In this document: piece by piece, positions 1-12,900 of the stretch
How positions within the stretch are numbered: the stretch's first letter is position 1
Layout: each line of letters opens with the position of its first letter
DNA from: Adineta vaga
Lineage: Eukaryota > Rotifera
Assembly (NCBI GenBank): GCA_021613535.1
Contig: CP075496.1
Location: 62,001 to 126,000 of the forward strand
Length of the DNA stretch: 64,000 nt
Direction of reading: 5' to 3'
Notes under the pieces: generated by a model
Told to the model about the DNA's origin: nothing
The model's input: the letters and a program-made list of their open reading frames with translations, nothing else
The model's database searches: none
Position numbers and translations under genes: made by a program

Positions 1-289
1 AAATGATCAACCTATGTTATTAGTTGATTATTATGAGAAAACACAACCTATTGAATGCACAACTGCTGCTAATGAACAAAAATTTCAATATAAATATATA
101 AGATGTGTTGATACGAGGACCAAAGCAACCTGTTTGATTGAAACTTACGATTTCATCGAAAAATGTGTTTTTTTTTCAAGCCTGCAACAATGTTGCTCAC
201 TTTTATCGATTTCCTACACTTCATCACAGTACATAGATGTTCAAACTTTATACTTTATCAAAGAAGATGGTATATTTATTTTTAAATAA
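1..289 (+). CDS. Unrecognised C-terminal coding fragment running off the left edge
   Basis: The reading frame is open from the window edge to a TAA at 287-289, followed by an AATAAA-like run. The internal ATG at 14 is probably not the start, because the frame stays open upstream of it. The roughly 95 visible residues contain six cysteines and no membrane segment or motif I recognise. It could be the last exon of a gene lying to the left, or chance in AT-rich DNA. No function is proposed. Confidence 0.35.
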   Translation, partial: NDQPMLLVDYYEKTQPIECTTAANEQKFQYKYIRCVDTRTKATCLIETYDFIEKCVFFSSLQQCCSLLSISYTSSQYIDVQTLYFIKEDGIFIFK

Positions 290-751
290 ACTTCTAAACT
301 GTGTCAGTTTGTCCATAAAAACAATCTACTTCATCTCAATAAGAAATATTTAAATTTAAGGAGCACTCATTTATAACGTTACATTGCAGTAATCTAGTTT
401 TCTATTCTACAAACCGACCAAAATTTTACCAACTTTTGTTCTAAAACAATTGTCATTATTATATCTCTAAAAATAAATTATATTCACTATTTCAAGGCAC
501 TTCAACATAATCGTTCACCTCTTCAAACACCGACGACGTTTGATGAAAGAATATTTCACAGAGTTCAGCTGATAAAAAGCGACTCTTCTTATACAAATCG
601 ATTAAAATTCCAAAAATCCATTAAAATCAATTTTCTGTCGATATTTAATCAGAAAATGTAACATTAATCAGATTTTTCTGATTTTCAACAAAAAATCGAT
701 TTTAATCAGATTTTTTATATGTTTTTTTTACATGGGTAGTGACCTCTGTAC
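290..751. other. Non-coding, AT-rich; short ATCAGATTTTT-type repeats
   Basis: No supported gene. Between about 630 and 715 the motif AATCAGA/TTTCTGATT recurs several times in both orientations, which makes a weak inverted-repeat cluster just upstream of the kiwellin-like relic. Confidence 0.5.
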
Positions 752-1125
752 ATGTCTCAGTATTCTAAAATACAATATTTGAATCCTAAAACAACACTAA
801 GGAAAATAGAAAACGTTACAAAAAATCACCCTGACTGCGATGGAGATTTCATTTATTTGAATGGAAAATGTGGTAATGGTGGAAGTGTTGGTCAGACTGA
901 CACACGCACACCATTCGATGTGCTCTATGGTGCTACGTAAAAAATGTTCTATCCTAACTCTGAAATAGTTGCAGTGCTCTCAACTGGTTGGTATAATTGA
1001 GGACGTCGATGTGGAAAAATGACAACTATTTATGAAAATGGAAAGTCAACAAAAGCTATGGTTGTATCGATGAATGTGATTCCATATATGATTGTGATGA
1101 TGAATATACATACTCGTTCTTAATT
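752..1125 (+). pseudogene. Kiwellin/RlpA-like double-psi beta-barrel protein, broken and 3'-truncated
   Basis: The frame from 752 reads a Cys-containing segment (LNGKCGNGG near residue 36) and then TDTRTPFDVLYGAT. After a TAA at 938-940 the same frame continues with AVLSTGWYN, a TGA, then GRRCGKMTTIY and NGKSTKAMVV. A frameshift near 1071 gives DECDS...CDDEY. The order ALSTGWxxxGxRC...NGxSxxAxVVDECDSxxGCD is the signature of kiwellin/RlpA-like double-psi beta-barrel secreted proteins of plants and fungi. There are two stops and at least one frameshift, so this copy is dead. It ends abruptly about 10 bp before telomere-like repeats and lacks the usual last ~50 residues. Horizontal origin is plausible for this family in bdelloids but is inference here. 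Confidence 0.65.
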
Positions 1126-1128
1126 CTA

Positions 1129-1231
1129 AGGGTGTTATTAGAAGGGTGAAGGTGTGGGTGTTTGTAACACTACTACATCATTGTATTCGTCTCACACCCA
1201 CTTACATCCACCCACACCCACACCCACACCC
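1129..1231. repeat. Telomere-like palindrome 1 (G-arm then C-arm)
   Basis: The G-rich arm AGGGTGTT...GAAGGGTGAAGGTGTGGGTG (1129-1160) is followed after about 30 bp by a C-rich arm (1192-1231) with four CCCACA-type units. CCCACA/TGTGGG is the bdelloid telomere repeat. The palindrome abuts the truncated kiwellin-like pseudogene. Confidence 0.8.
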
Positions 1232-1612
1232 TATTTAGACCGATGAGAAAAATTAAAACAACTAGATAGGTCGACATTTTATTATCTAAAGTGACAAATA
1301 CCGGATACTTTAGTGTATTATATCTCGAAAGACATCTATTTATAATTTGATAGGGACGTATTGCATACACATTAGCGGTAATTTTGTCAAGGTACATCAA
1401 AAATCGAGTTTCCTGGAAGAATTTATTCTTTGATATGTTGAGAAAACAGAAGTGAAGGATATTTTTATACTATTTAATGAAGAACTCAGCCTTCACGGTA
1501 ACTCCAATTGTGATACTACTCATTCTTACGCACCCGTTAATAGTTTATAGTTTGAAGCATTTATTTCGAGATAAATATGACCCTATAATGAATAAAACGG
1601 GTGTGTACTAGC

Positions 1613-1656
1613 TGCCATGACGCGTTTCGATCCAGCTACGGATCTCATCAGATGGC
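1613..1656 (-). ncRNA. Hammerhead ribozyme (type typical of Penelope-like retroelements)
   Basis: On the minus strand every conserved part is present: stem I GCCAT/ATGGC, core CTGATGA, stem II GATCC/GGATC with loop GTAGCT, core GAAA, a palindromic stem III ACGCGT, and cleavage triplet GTC. The 3-bp loopless stem III is the form that works as a dimer in Penelope-like elements. Thirteen nucleotides past the cleavage site the minus strand reads ACACCC, a telomere C-strand unit. The host element itself is not recognisable around it, so this is probably a terminal remnant. Confidence 0.85.
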
Positions 1657-2114
1657 TTATTACCCTAATTCTGATCAAAATTCAATCAACGAAATTTATA
1701 AAAATCTAGTCAGTTAAAATTCAAAACAAAATCAAAACCCTCTATTCGGTTATAAAATGAATTCCTCCTAATTAAAGGAAAAAATCAATTCTATAATGAT
1801 AGAATAATTTTAGCGGTGTGAGTAAGATCCACGATGATCGGTTTCGACTGAATTCCACAGTCTCATCAGAAGGCTTATAGGTTAACTCTGATCAAAAATC
1901 TCAATCAACCAAATTTATGAAAATCGAGTCAATTAAAATTCAAATCATACTCGTTTGGCTTTCGGTTTAGTCGTAAAATCAAGGGAAGTTTTAGGAGAAT
2001 TTTGTAGTTGTTAAATTTTTAGTATTTTATCTGAAATGAAAAAAACGAATCATTGAATATATGTCTTTACAAGAGTTGTAGATTTAAAGGAAAGAACTTT
2101 TTGAAACAAATAGG
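1657..2114 (-). repeat. Second copy of the hammerhead-bearing unit; otherwise non-coding
   Basis: About 100 bp downstream of each ribozyme core is repeated: the stretches after 1650 and after 1870 share GGCTTAT, CTGATCAAAA, TCAATCAAC, AAATTTATxAAAAT and CAATTAAAATTCAAA. Two diverged direct units about 225 bp apart are therefore present, as expected of tandem pseudo-LTRs of a Penelope-like element. No gene is seen. Confidence 0.6.
1832..1874 (-). ncRNA. Degenerate second hammerhead ribozyme
   Basis: On the minus strand CTGATGA, stem II GACTG/CAGTC and GAAAC are intact. Stem III reads ACCGAT instead of a perfect palindrome, and the stem I arms no longer pair well (GCCTT against ATCGT). It is probably inactive. 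It lies 225 bp from the intact copy and shares its flanks. Confidence 0.6.
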
Positions 2115-5100
2115 CAGTGGCGGGCCGGTGAAAAAATTTCAGGGGGGGGGGGCAATAAATTAGACTGGAATTCTTAAAATTTTTTTATTCCCATTACAAC
2201 AGATATTTGTTTTTTTCTGCGCCGGAAACGTTTTCACTAATATTTCTGGCACTTCTACTTACAAACAGTTTCCTTGTGTTCATAAAAACTTTATCTAATT
2301 GCTATGTCTTTCGAAGATTTTTTGGCAGTAATGATATATTTGAATAAGATGATTATTATGTATAAATGATTTTCATTAAAATCTACTTTTATTCTTTTCA
2401 TATTTAATGCAATTCCTAAATACACATGATAACAAACATATTGGCTATAAGAGAAAAAACAAAACGACTTTTTAGTAAGAAAATTGACTTTGTCGAGTTT
2501 CGTTCTTCATAACAAACTTTGTTACAATTTTATCAATATCAATGGTTATGTCTTTCTCAATATGAATCAATGCCAGAGCAGATAAACGTTCCTGATCCAT
2601 TGTACTTCGTAAATAAGTTTTCAAACGTCTTAAAGACGAGAAACTTCTTTCACATTCGCAGACATTTACTGGAATTGTCCATAAAATGCGAAGCAATTGA
2701 TTCATAGTTGGTAATACGAGATGAAAGCTTTTTTGAAGAAAAAATTTAGTAATCGACTTGATGTCAATGTTCATTGATTGTTGTTGATTAATTGCTGTTT
2801 TATATATTAATTGTTCACTTTTGCAGTCGGTGTAATTCAAATCATAAAATCTAGTTAACTGTTGAATTTCATCAAATGAAAGTAAATCTTTCGTCAAAAA
2901 CAACTTTTCACATAGAATAACAATATCAACATTATTTTCATCAAATCTATTGTCAATAGCAGTTATTATCTTATCGATAACGGCAAAATATGAATTTATA
3001 CGATAATTATCTTTGATTGAAAGATCATTTGGAATAACATAACCATCACCTAACTTTGCTGGAAATTTTCTTTTTCGGATATCAACTTGATCATCAATAC
3101 CATTGTCTTCACAAATATCGATTGTTTTCTTCCAAAATTCTTCGAACTTCAAATCTGTTCGTAATCCTGTTAATGTATCAATTGTAAGTTTTACATGAAC
3201 TAATGCATCAGTTAATGAAACATTTGAATGCTGTAAATATTTTGATAATATATTTGTTATTGAATAAATTTCATACATGATAATCAAATGAAAAATGAAA
3301 TCCAGTCTTTTAATTGTATTTAACATAATAAGTCCATTACTAGCTGTTTCCAAAGCATCGATTATTTGTGAATATCGATTGAGTATAACAGTCAAACATT
3401 CCGATCGACAAGTCCATCGAGTCTCATATAATCGTTTCATTACGAATGACTTTAATCCAGTTTCTTTTTGTATATCTTCAAATAGATGGTGACGTTTGGC
3501 TGATCCTTCAAAGTAATTGTATAGAGCTTGAACAACACCGAAATTATTTCGAATTGGTATAATAGCGGATGAAACATCAACCAAGCACAAGTTGAGTACG
3601 TGACCATTACAATGGATATAAATAGCTACAATTGAACGGAATATAGTCATATATAAAGTTATTATTTAATTAGTAGACAATAAAGTTCGTTTTAATATAA
3701 AAGTTAAAATTACCACATACCTTTTGGTGCTAATTGTTTCATTCGAGCTGCAACACCTTTATATTCACCACGCATAGAACTAGCACCATCATAACATTGA
3801 CCAACAATATTTTCCATATCCAAACCAAGTTGTTTGATCCATGAAACTAATAAATTAAACAAGCCTTCACCTGTTGTATCAAAAGTTCGTTCGAAACCAA
3901 GAAAGCGTTCATAGACATTGAAAAATTCATCAACATATCGAATTACTAGTGACACTTGTTGATGATTTGCAATATCTGTAGTTTCATCAATCATAACTGA
4001 AAAATACTTGAATTTCTTTATATCCGATACAATTTGTTCAGTAATATTTTCCTGGATTAAAATCAAGAGTTCATTTTGAATCTTGTGATCAGTATATTTC
4101 AATGAGGAAAGTTTCTTTTTGATGAGATCATTATCGAAACTACGAATTTCAAGTAATTCAAGGAAGTTGCCACGATTTTCAGCTTCACCATCTTCACGAT
4201 GTCCTCGTAAAGGTAGACATTGTTTACCTAGAAAAATTAATGTTCGAATAATTTCTTTCAGGTAGAGGCGATTTTCTTCAACTTGTTCATTGAAACTTCG
4301 ATTAATTTGCATCAATACATTCGTATTATTAATTCGATTCTTTTCAGCCATTATCCAAGCTTCATGTGCTTGTTTATGTGAAAAACTTGACTGATGTTTA
4401 TTAAATTTTTCAACAGCTTTTTTCCAGTTATTATAACCAATGAGTGTAAATACTTTATCAGACTTCAAAGGATCATAAGCAAATCGACAACAAAAGCAAT
4501 AGGCTTTATCAATGGTAATACTATATTCAAGCCATAGGTATTTTTCAAACCATCGATGACAAAAATGTCGTTGATCAATACTTGGATAATTGTATTTCGG
4601 TTGATACGGCCCAAGTGAAACAAACTCTTTTGCGTAAGTTGGACCACGTGCTGGATCTCGTTGAACAGATTCGACCGATATTATACCACAATTACTAGCT
4701 GCATGTGAACGTTCAAGAGCTGATTCACTATTAACACTATGAATTATTGTTGGTGTTGTAGATGTCGACGTTGAACATATGGAAGATAATGTTGATGGTG
4801 ACGAGATGCAAGATGATGTTGCTGTTGAAAAGGTAAAAGATGACATTGATGTTGAAGATGTAGAATATAACGTTGATGTTGTAGAATTATTTAAATTTGA
4901 CATTTGATCAGATGAATATTCGTCTACAGTCGATTGGATCGATTCACATGCATTCGTTTGTACAACAACATCAGCTTTTTTTCTTGATGAAGTAAAATTC
5001 CAGTGTACCTTTTTCAGACATACTGTAAAAAATTGATTACTATTATTTGAGAAGAAATATATTATTACATATAAATTGATTGATATTAGAATTGAAAATT

Positions 5101-5294
5101 TTTTAAAAATCTCGCTTCTAATGGTTCACAGATGCATCCAATAAGAAAAATACTTATGTATACTAGTATAGATGGAGTTATAATCGTGCGAAAAACATTT
5201 GTAATACTAGGGGGCAATAAATTTTTATTGCCCCCTAGAAATTTTTTCAGGGGGGGCAATTGACCCCCCTCGCCCCCTAGCTGGCCCGCCAATG
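2115..5294 (-). mobile_element. hAT-like DNA transposon with a ZMYM1-like transposase
   Basis: The ends are inverted: CAGTGGCGGGCC at 2115-2126, and CATTGGCGGGCC read from the minus strand at 5283-5294. Both are followed by G-runs and CAATAAA-type sequence. The interior holds one spliced transposase gene on the minus strand. I could not find a matching 8-bp target duplication (CAAATAGG against TCAACGAT), so one flank may be rearranged. Confidence 0.75.
2472..5021 (-). CDS. ZMYM1-like / TTF-type zinc finger hAT transposase
   Basis: This is the transposase that would move the surrounding element. Exon 1 (to 3721) has a Ser/Thr-rich leader, then a TTF-type zinc-finger region (FCHRWFEKYLWL, YCFCCRFAY), then the DUF4371-type catalytic part with MIDETTDIANHQQ and the CYDGASSMRG motif. 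A 95-bp intron (3626-3720, GTATGT...TAG) leads to exon 2, with HCNGHVLNLC, ETRW and the C-terminal dimerisation motif CECERSFSSLRRLK. The stop is at 2472-2474. The likely start is ATG at 5021, but its frame joins the main frame only across a run of seven A residues (4976-4982), which looks like a 1-bp indel. Otherwise about 790 residues are open. It may be lightly damaged. Confidence 0.75.
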
Positions 5295-5358
5295 TCAACG
5301 ATGGTTTAGTAAGTAAAAGCGAATTTTCCTCTAATAGTATGTTTTGATCAAATTGTAG

Positions 5359-5754
5359 AATGATTCTCAACGACCATTGAAAAAGTCTCGAACTGAAATA
5401 TCTGTTGATCCATTTGCACAATTACGAACTTTATCATTAGAAACTTCAAAACCAAGCATCAAAGATGAACTTTGTGCTGAATTATCTCATTATAGTAAAC
5501 TTTCATTTTCAACCACTTCAACTTCAGATAATCCATCTTTATTGCTTCTCGATTTTTGGCGTACAAATGAAAAACGTTTACCATTGTTATCTACTATTGC
5601 TAAGAGAATTCTTGTTATACAAGGATCCAGCTCCGAATCAGAGCGTCATTTCTCAGCTGGTGGTACTATTGTATCTGAAAAACGTAGTCGAGCTAGTGCC
5701 TCGACTGTTGAACCATTAGTTGTTCTACATGAATGTTATCTCAATGGCCAATGA
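5359..5754 (+). pseudogene. C-terminal exon of another hAT transposase
   Basis: An acceptor TTGTAG at 5353-5358 opens an exon of about 130 residues ending in the hAT dimerisation block (FWRTNEKRLPLLS, SSESERHFSAGG, KRSRASAST). A GTAAGT donor about 45 bp upstream (5312) suggests the previous exon was cut by the ZMYM1-like element that ends at 5294. The 5' part of this transposase is not found to the left, so it is a relic. Confidence 0.7.
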
Positions 5755-6330
5755 CCTGATTGCTTAGCCGAAAGTGAAAAAGGAAAATCTGGAATTGATA
5801 ACAACAGTACAGTGCTTACTCCCGATGTTGTTTCATTATAGGTCATCACATTAATATGATGAGATCAAATCGTTTTATATACATTGATCTGATGAGCAAA
5901 TTGTTGTTTTTGTTTTAGCTTATATTACTGCATTTGAAGAAACTATGTGAAATGAAAAGGATGTTTATTAAATAAAATGAAGATATTGAATAACACATGG
6001 TTGATGGTGTATAAACTAATAAGATGTTCGAGATATGTGGAGATCATCAGTTTAAAGAAAAGTGTTTGATTAATGTTAATTTCGTTCATTAAATAACAAA
6101 CAGTCTGATGGATAGTTTAAGAAAGTCTATTCATGAAATTATTTTATTTATAATAGTTGCATGTCTACTCGAGGCTAAGGCACAAAACTTTTACCGGTAA
6201 CTGTCGGTAGACCGGTAAGAAACCGGTAGACCGATAAAACCGGTAAACCGGCCGGTCCGGTCCGGTCTGACTATTTTAGACCGGTACCGGTACCGATCAT
6301 CGAAAATTCAGACCGGTTCCATCTATGTTC
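5755..6330. repeat. hAT 3' flank with dense ACCGG repeats (6189-6320)
   Basis: After the hAT relic, 6189-6320 holds about 15 copies of ACCGGT/CCGGTA in both orientations (for example ACCGGTAGACCG and CCGGTCCGGTCCGG), strikingly GC-rich for this window. Short subterminal repeats of this kind sit just inside hAT ends, so this is probably the 3' terminus of the element whose last exon is at 5359-5754. The rest is featureless. Confidence 0.5.
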
Positions 6331-7317
6331 CAGGGCATGCAAATACCGCCCTACGTGTCCTATGGACATCTCTGAATGGGAATACGTTTAAAAAATAGTT
6401 TAGTCAGAAGCAAGATCAAACAACATACGATCGTGTTAAAAACACGATGAGAAAGGAAAAAATGAACACTGTTTATTACCAATCTTTACAATTGCATTAC
6501 GTGCTGCATGAATAATTTGTAATATAATGATAGAAAGCATAAAATAACATTTATTTTGCTTGAAAGTGACAATTTAGCAAGAAGTCTAAGCGGATGATTA
6601 GATTACCGTGCCGTCGCCCACGATGGCTTCAAAAGCTTTTATATAATCCAGCTGTCACTCTCATAGCAACAGATATTCAGTGTCCATAAATGCAACATTC
6701 TGAAACTCAACGAATCTGATTGATTAGTAATATCAGTTATAGTCCAAAAAAGTCACAAGCTTCAAATTCAAAACATTCTTCTAAAAACCACTGTGGCATT
6801 AGTGGGATACATTGTGGATATGAACGGTAGACAGAATACCACACCTATACCTTCTTTCGACACCAATCATAGAAATTTGAATTATAGATAAAGAAAAAGT
6901 GCTAACATTAATACACTAAAACACTGTATAAGTCTTATAAAACACTTCCGTACTGCCGGCATAGATGAGCACTCGTCACTGCACTTTGTGCCACCATATG
7001 CGCAAGCGAAGAGAACACCATAAATAAAAGATCCTGACGTAGTGAAGACACTCATGTCATACAAGAAACATAATACGGTGGCACAATATGCTGGTGCGTT
7101 TTCAAAAGTATACGATGAATACGATGAATTCTCTGTCCAAATGATGCCCTAAAAATGAAGTTTGAAATGAACATTTTTCATACAGCATAGAATGAACTGT
7201 AACTCACAATGATAGTTCAGGCAACTCTCATCAGAGTAAAAATAATCATAATTATTGTTGCTAGTGAAAGGAACCGCTTTCTTAATGAAACGATGACCGA
7301 TGATCGACGAGCAGCTT
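6331..7317. other. No recognisable gene
   Basis: Mixed-composition DNA with only short open frames and no splice-supported coding. Nothing to name. Confidence 0.4.
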
Positions 7318-7751
7318 TCATTGACAGTAAGTACACAATCTGCAACATTTTATAATATCATTATACTTTATTAAAAAATTCTGATAATGAAATATTATTA
7401 TCAATAGAAGCGGTGAAATTTCCATTGTCATAGCAACTACAGCTTGAACAATAAACCACGCGGTCAACTTCAGACTCATCCCACATTGTTTAGAACATAG
7501 AATAGCAAAAACAATTTTCCCAATAGACATTGCTAATAACACGGTGAATATAAAAATTAGCGCCAACGCACGTCGCAGTTCCTGTAATTGTTTAGAAATA
7601 AAAAATACTGTTCTTTGTTTAAGTTGGCTGAGCGATCGAGAATGATCTGATCTGTTTTGAACAGAAATCTCCTCTGGATATTGTCGAATAATCGCGTCCA
7701 ATGTTGCTATAGTTAGTAAAGGTGGAATATAAATTGCTTCGCTCATTCTTC
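7318..7751 (-). CDS. Unrecognised membrane-protein exon
   Basis: On the minus strand an acceptor (TTTTACAG) opens an exon of about 144 residues to a TGA at 7318-7320. It has a hydrophilic stretch with basic residues (QRTVFFISKQLQELRR), then two strong membrane segments (ALALIFIFTVLLAMSIG and a second around TAWFIVQAVVAM...LLLIIIF). The layout resembles the end of a multipass receptor, but no GPCR motif is visible. Upstream exons were not identified. Confidence 0.4.
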
Positions 7752-9970
7752 TGTAAAACAAAAAAATAGAAAACAAAAGAATGAAATTCCGTATAGAACA
7801 TGACTTATTTCAATGTGAATTTTCCTAAAGGAGTAACTGTGAAGAGCTTCGGAACCGTTTTCATATTTCTAAGTGAATTAGTCGATTGTTTGTGAAAGAC
7901 TATTAATGTTTTGATTGATCAAATCAAAGCAAGATTATATTATTCTTTAATTATTCTCTCGTGTATAATATTAGATATTGAAGTCAAAGCTTATGATTAA
8001 TAGGTAAGGAACTTGATTGAAATCGTAATATTTTCTGTCGTGGTAACTGGCGGCTTCTGAAGCTGCGATGAACTCGAGAATGATTATGGTATTCAATACC
8101 ATAGTTTTTAACCACTCCGCTCCGTAACAAAGTAAGTTTCACTATCAGTATTTTGGAAGACAAGGTTTTGTGCAAAGTATAAAGACCGAGTGCATGTCAT
8201 GTCCTCTTATTTGAGATATTTTCTAAGAGTTATCCCAATAAATCTGTTGCCACACGGTGACTTTCGAATAAGGGGCTTTTAAAAAGTTCACTATACCGTC
8301 GAAAAGCAGCTTTCCTGGACTTTGGTAAAATTCAGAAATTCCTGAATCAGTTTTGCTGATTCTGATTAACTATGTAAAAACCGCGGTAAAAAAAACTTTG
8401 GGTATATGCAAAAAAACAATCTAAATCAGGAGTTCACCATTGTTTTTAACTCGAACTAATTAAATTAAGTTATTAAGTGTGAGAATTAAAAGACGTATTA
8501 ACACTTAATATTAACCAATGAAATGATGATTATGGGTTTTATTTTTTAATATTAACTGATAAGCGGTAACTCTTGATTTAATTTTAGGTTAATGTAAATA
8601 GTCCGTCCCTAGACCAGCTGAAATTAGGAACATAGAAACAGAAAATAACCCTGTAGAAGTTAAATAATCAGCTTCAATAAAGATAAAACTGCAAATAGTG
8701 AGCAATCTCTGCTTTACACATGATCTACCTACTTATGATGTTTCTAATATTAACGATTGTAAAAAGAGAACTATCATTGATTTTGAGTTCAATATGATTT
8801 ACTTACATATATAGTTTATTTTCTTGTTACTTTGAAACATTTTTTGCATAATTTCGATATTTATATTCCTCATAACAGAGCAATACCCAGAAAAAAATAT
8901 CAAACAATATATTTTTGACTTACCTATTCTATTCAGATTTTTTTTCAAGAAGCTATGACATTTTATAATCGTACCTGTTTTAGGTCCAGCATACTATTGT
9001 TAGGGGAAATTATTTATTCCTCTTCCCTCATTTCTATGCGCTATGCACTATGTATCCTGTTTTCTTCTCTGTTTTCTATCTTTCTCTCTTTTTACATGAA
9101 CAAATTAATTAGAGATATATGATAACCGTGAGTTGTGTTGACGTCAACGTGATCATATGCATGTCTGTCTTTCTGTATTTTCTTCATGCTCTTCTCATCG
9201 TATTTTGGAACTGTGTCTTTTGTAATAAAATCTTGTTTGTGACACATTTGTTTTTTGATTTTGCATTTATTAGTATGTGACATTCTGAATTGCTTACAAA
9301 AAAGGAAAAAAGGAAAAAAAGAAAAAAAGCGAAGGTTGAGTTTAATTAAGGCTAACTAAGGTGTCAGTGATTCAAGTTGTCATAACTGCAGTTTTTCTAG
9401 CTAGCTCTTTTCCCCTGTATATGAATATTATTAAGATAGTAAGGAAGATACATGGTATTGATTCGTTCATTTCCATACAAAATGAATCCATTTTATCAAT
9501 AGTGATTCATGTCTATTCACTAGTTTTTTTACCCTTTTCAGTCTAGAAAGGTGAACTATTGAATCATTTTTCTCCTTTCTAAATTTATCTCAGTAAAATA
9601 TATCTTCGAGAAAGTGTGAGCCTCCTAAATCTGATTTGTACATTTTCTCTAATCCTCTCTTAATGTATCATTGAGCATCAAATTCCAGTGTCTTTTATTC
9701 AGTTATTGTAAATGAGTCCTTTATCGATACATATGAGCATCGGTGTACTATTCTGCTTGCTACACGGAACTTCCTATTCAAAGCTTCTCGTTGAGTTTTT
9801 AGGTGAAAGGGAAAGGTCTATGCTAGATGTGAAAAGACATGCAAAGAGGCACTGTCTTAACGCTGGTTCTGAGATTTTCCTGCTTTTTTTCAACCATTTT
9901 AGCTTAGAGAGCGCTTTCGACTTTTTCGAGGATGTGGGTTTGGATGCCTTTTCTTGTGCAATACCCACAC
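7752..9970. other. No recognisable gene
   Basis: Only scattered short open frames. There is a purine run of GGAAAAAA type at 9298-9330. The 8-mer ACCCACAC at 9963-9970 is the left target duplication of the following transposon. Confidence 0.4.
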
Positions 9971-12900
9971 TCGGGGTGTTACTTTATTTTTATTTTTATT
10001 TAAAATAAAGAATAAAGTAACGAAAAATCTTTATCTTTATTTTATAAAGAAATAAAGAAAATCCATATTCTTTATCTTTATTTTTAAAGCAAAGATTATC
10101 TTTATTCTTCATAAAATAAAGATAAAGGTAAACTTTATATGCAAAATAAAGGTAAAATAAAGAATAAAGTTAATTATTTTTTTATTTAAAAAAAAACAAT
10201 TTATTATTCAAATATCATTATAATTTTTATCGAGTTATTACATGCAAATATCCTATCAATAGAAACATGGAAATCTATTTATGCAATAATGATATTACAA
10301 TGTATATCGGAAGATAAATAAAATGAAATCATCAATATACACACTATCTGTATAGTATGAGATATCAGTGATCTTCTCGACGAGAATACCGTTCTCCATA
10401 TCAAAACTTCAATACACAAATCGCTTTTAAAATATACTGTGTTGTCTAATTTACTTGAAACAGAAGCAAAAGTCTTGTATCTATTTTACAGAAATGATGT
10501 ATATGATATTTTTCTATGGAATAAACTTATTTCTATTTAAGATTTTATCATTGTCATAGTTGATATATATCTGTAGATATTTCATTAAATTATTATTATA
10601 CAATCAACTGTATTCTCTATGTCTCATATAACATAATAAAGAATGCTTATAATATTCGATTAATATATTCAAACCATAGTTCATTCGATAATAAAATAAA
10701 AGAGATAGATTAGTCTATCACAGAGTATTAAGTGCATTTTAAGTACATAAAAAAAGAACAAGGCACACTCTCAGAGAGAGAGGGGGAAGTAAAAATTTTG
10801 TACGTATATTTTAATGAATATAATTTGTATACGTCCGTTAATAAAATGAAATGAAAAGAAAAGAAAAGAAAAACCGTTGTAGCTATTTTGACGATTGATA
10901 TAAATAAAACATAAACACATACAATCATTGAATCAAAATACGACTTATACATATTCAAACTAATACTAATCATATTGAAAAAAGAATGAATCATGATATC
11001 TCTAATGATCAATTATCATTGTCATCTGATAATCACGGCGTGTCTAGTCGAAGAGCTTCATCTAGAATAAGTCCGAAGGAAACTGCAAGTCCACGACGGC
11101 GATCGACTGCTCGAAGTGCAATTTCGAAGAAAAGTACTTCCAGCAATTCAAGAAAATCATCCAAAGGAACACCACAAACAAGAAAAAAACAGATTCAAAA
11201 TCATTTAGATTTAGAATCAGAAATGGATTATTCAAATAATGATCGAATTGATGAATCGAATTTAGGTGATAATCAGAAAGATGAAGAACAAACTTTACTT
11301 GATATGTCAACTGCTAGTGCGGATACAGTTATCATGGAAAATTTCAATAAAAAAAAAACATCGGAAAAAACACCTACTGAATATTTTAGCAAACCTGATG
11401 ACAATGGCAAAGTTCAATGTTCCATTTGTTCAAAAGTAAGATAATTCATTACTCGCTTCTTTGTAAGAACTTATATGCGAAAAAACTATAGTTTAAACAA
11501 ATGAGATCGTATTTCTTTGATGAGCGAGAATGAGGAAATATATTTGAAGTCTTGTAAAGAAAAGTAAATGCTCTCCTTCGTCTTCTTTTAATTTTATTTA
11601 TTTGTTGCTTCTATGTAGAAATATACATACAATCAGTTTTCCGATAGCAACTTAAGAAGTCATCTTGGTTTTAAACATGGTTTATATAAGTTTCTGTATC
11701 CATCTCAATTAAAACAACGAGATAATATTGGAAAAAAAACTCCAATCTCATCACATTTGAAGAAACAATTTGATGCAGCAGCCATCAAATGCATTGTAAA
11801 AGATGGTATATCTTTTGGAACGTTTCGACGTGATGGTATGCAAGAATTTTTGAATACAATCAAACCAGGCTATCGTGGACCATCTCGACAAACTGTTCGA
11901 AAACATCTCGACAAATTATACCAAGAGCGAAGATCTTTGTTAAAAGAAAAATTTAAAACAATTCCATTTATATCTTTAACAACAGACATCTGGATGAGTC
12001 CTCGACGACATCATTTCTTAGTAATTACTGCTCATTATCATGATGAATATTATCAATTATTTTCTGATGTTATTTCTTTTCGGTGCTTTCGTGGTCGACA
12101 TTTAGCTGTTCGATTAAGAAAATTTCTTCTTAATGAAATTAAGAAATTAAATATTGAATCAAAAGTCTTTTCAATAACTACTGATAATGGTAGCGATATC
12201 AAATCTGCAACTTCATCACAAGAATTTGGTATTAGATTTTCTTGTGATGCTCACAATATCAATCGAACAATATCAACTGGTTTTGATTTGTGGAAAAAAA
12301 TATCAAAAAGGTAAATCAAGATTGCACTTTAACGAAAGGAATATAGAAATGTTGGCCTCTCCTTTTCCTTATTTCCTACAGATAGAACAGATATAATAGA
12401 TTTGAAAGATTTCATATTTCAAACAATTGGATTCCATGCTTCTTTTTTTATCAGTTGTACTATATAATATTTTCATGCGTTTTTTCATGTTTAGTAAGAA
12501 TAACGAATCGATGCCTTCAACAACATCTTCATCTTCGACAACAACAGCAACATCTGCATCAACATCAACAAAAACAGCTACATCTAATGAATATTATCAT
12601 GAATTCGATGATGAAACAGAAAAACAACGTTTAATTGATATAGGTGTTACTTTCGACGAATGGATCAATATGGATGAAAATGATGATGATGATGATGATG
12701 AAGACGATGAAAATTATGTGCCAACATTAGGTGATGACGATGCTAGTGATAGTGGTTCAGATAGTTCTGAAGATGAGAATGATTCATTATTAACATCATC
12801 ACAACAAGATCGCCGAATACAAGATGAAGAAGACGATGAAGAGATACATAAATTATTATCAAATCCTGCTGAATTAAAAAAACGAATTTCTTCTTTATTA

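Noticed and set aside
9712-10008. 98-codon ORF before the hAT
   Set aside because: Its last third lies inside the transposon end, it has no motif, and the opposite strand has an equally long frame.
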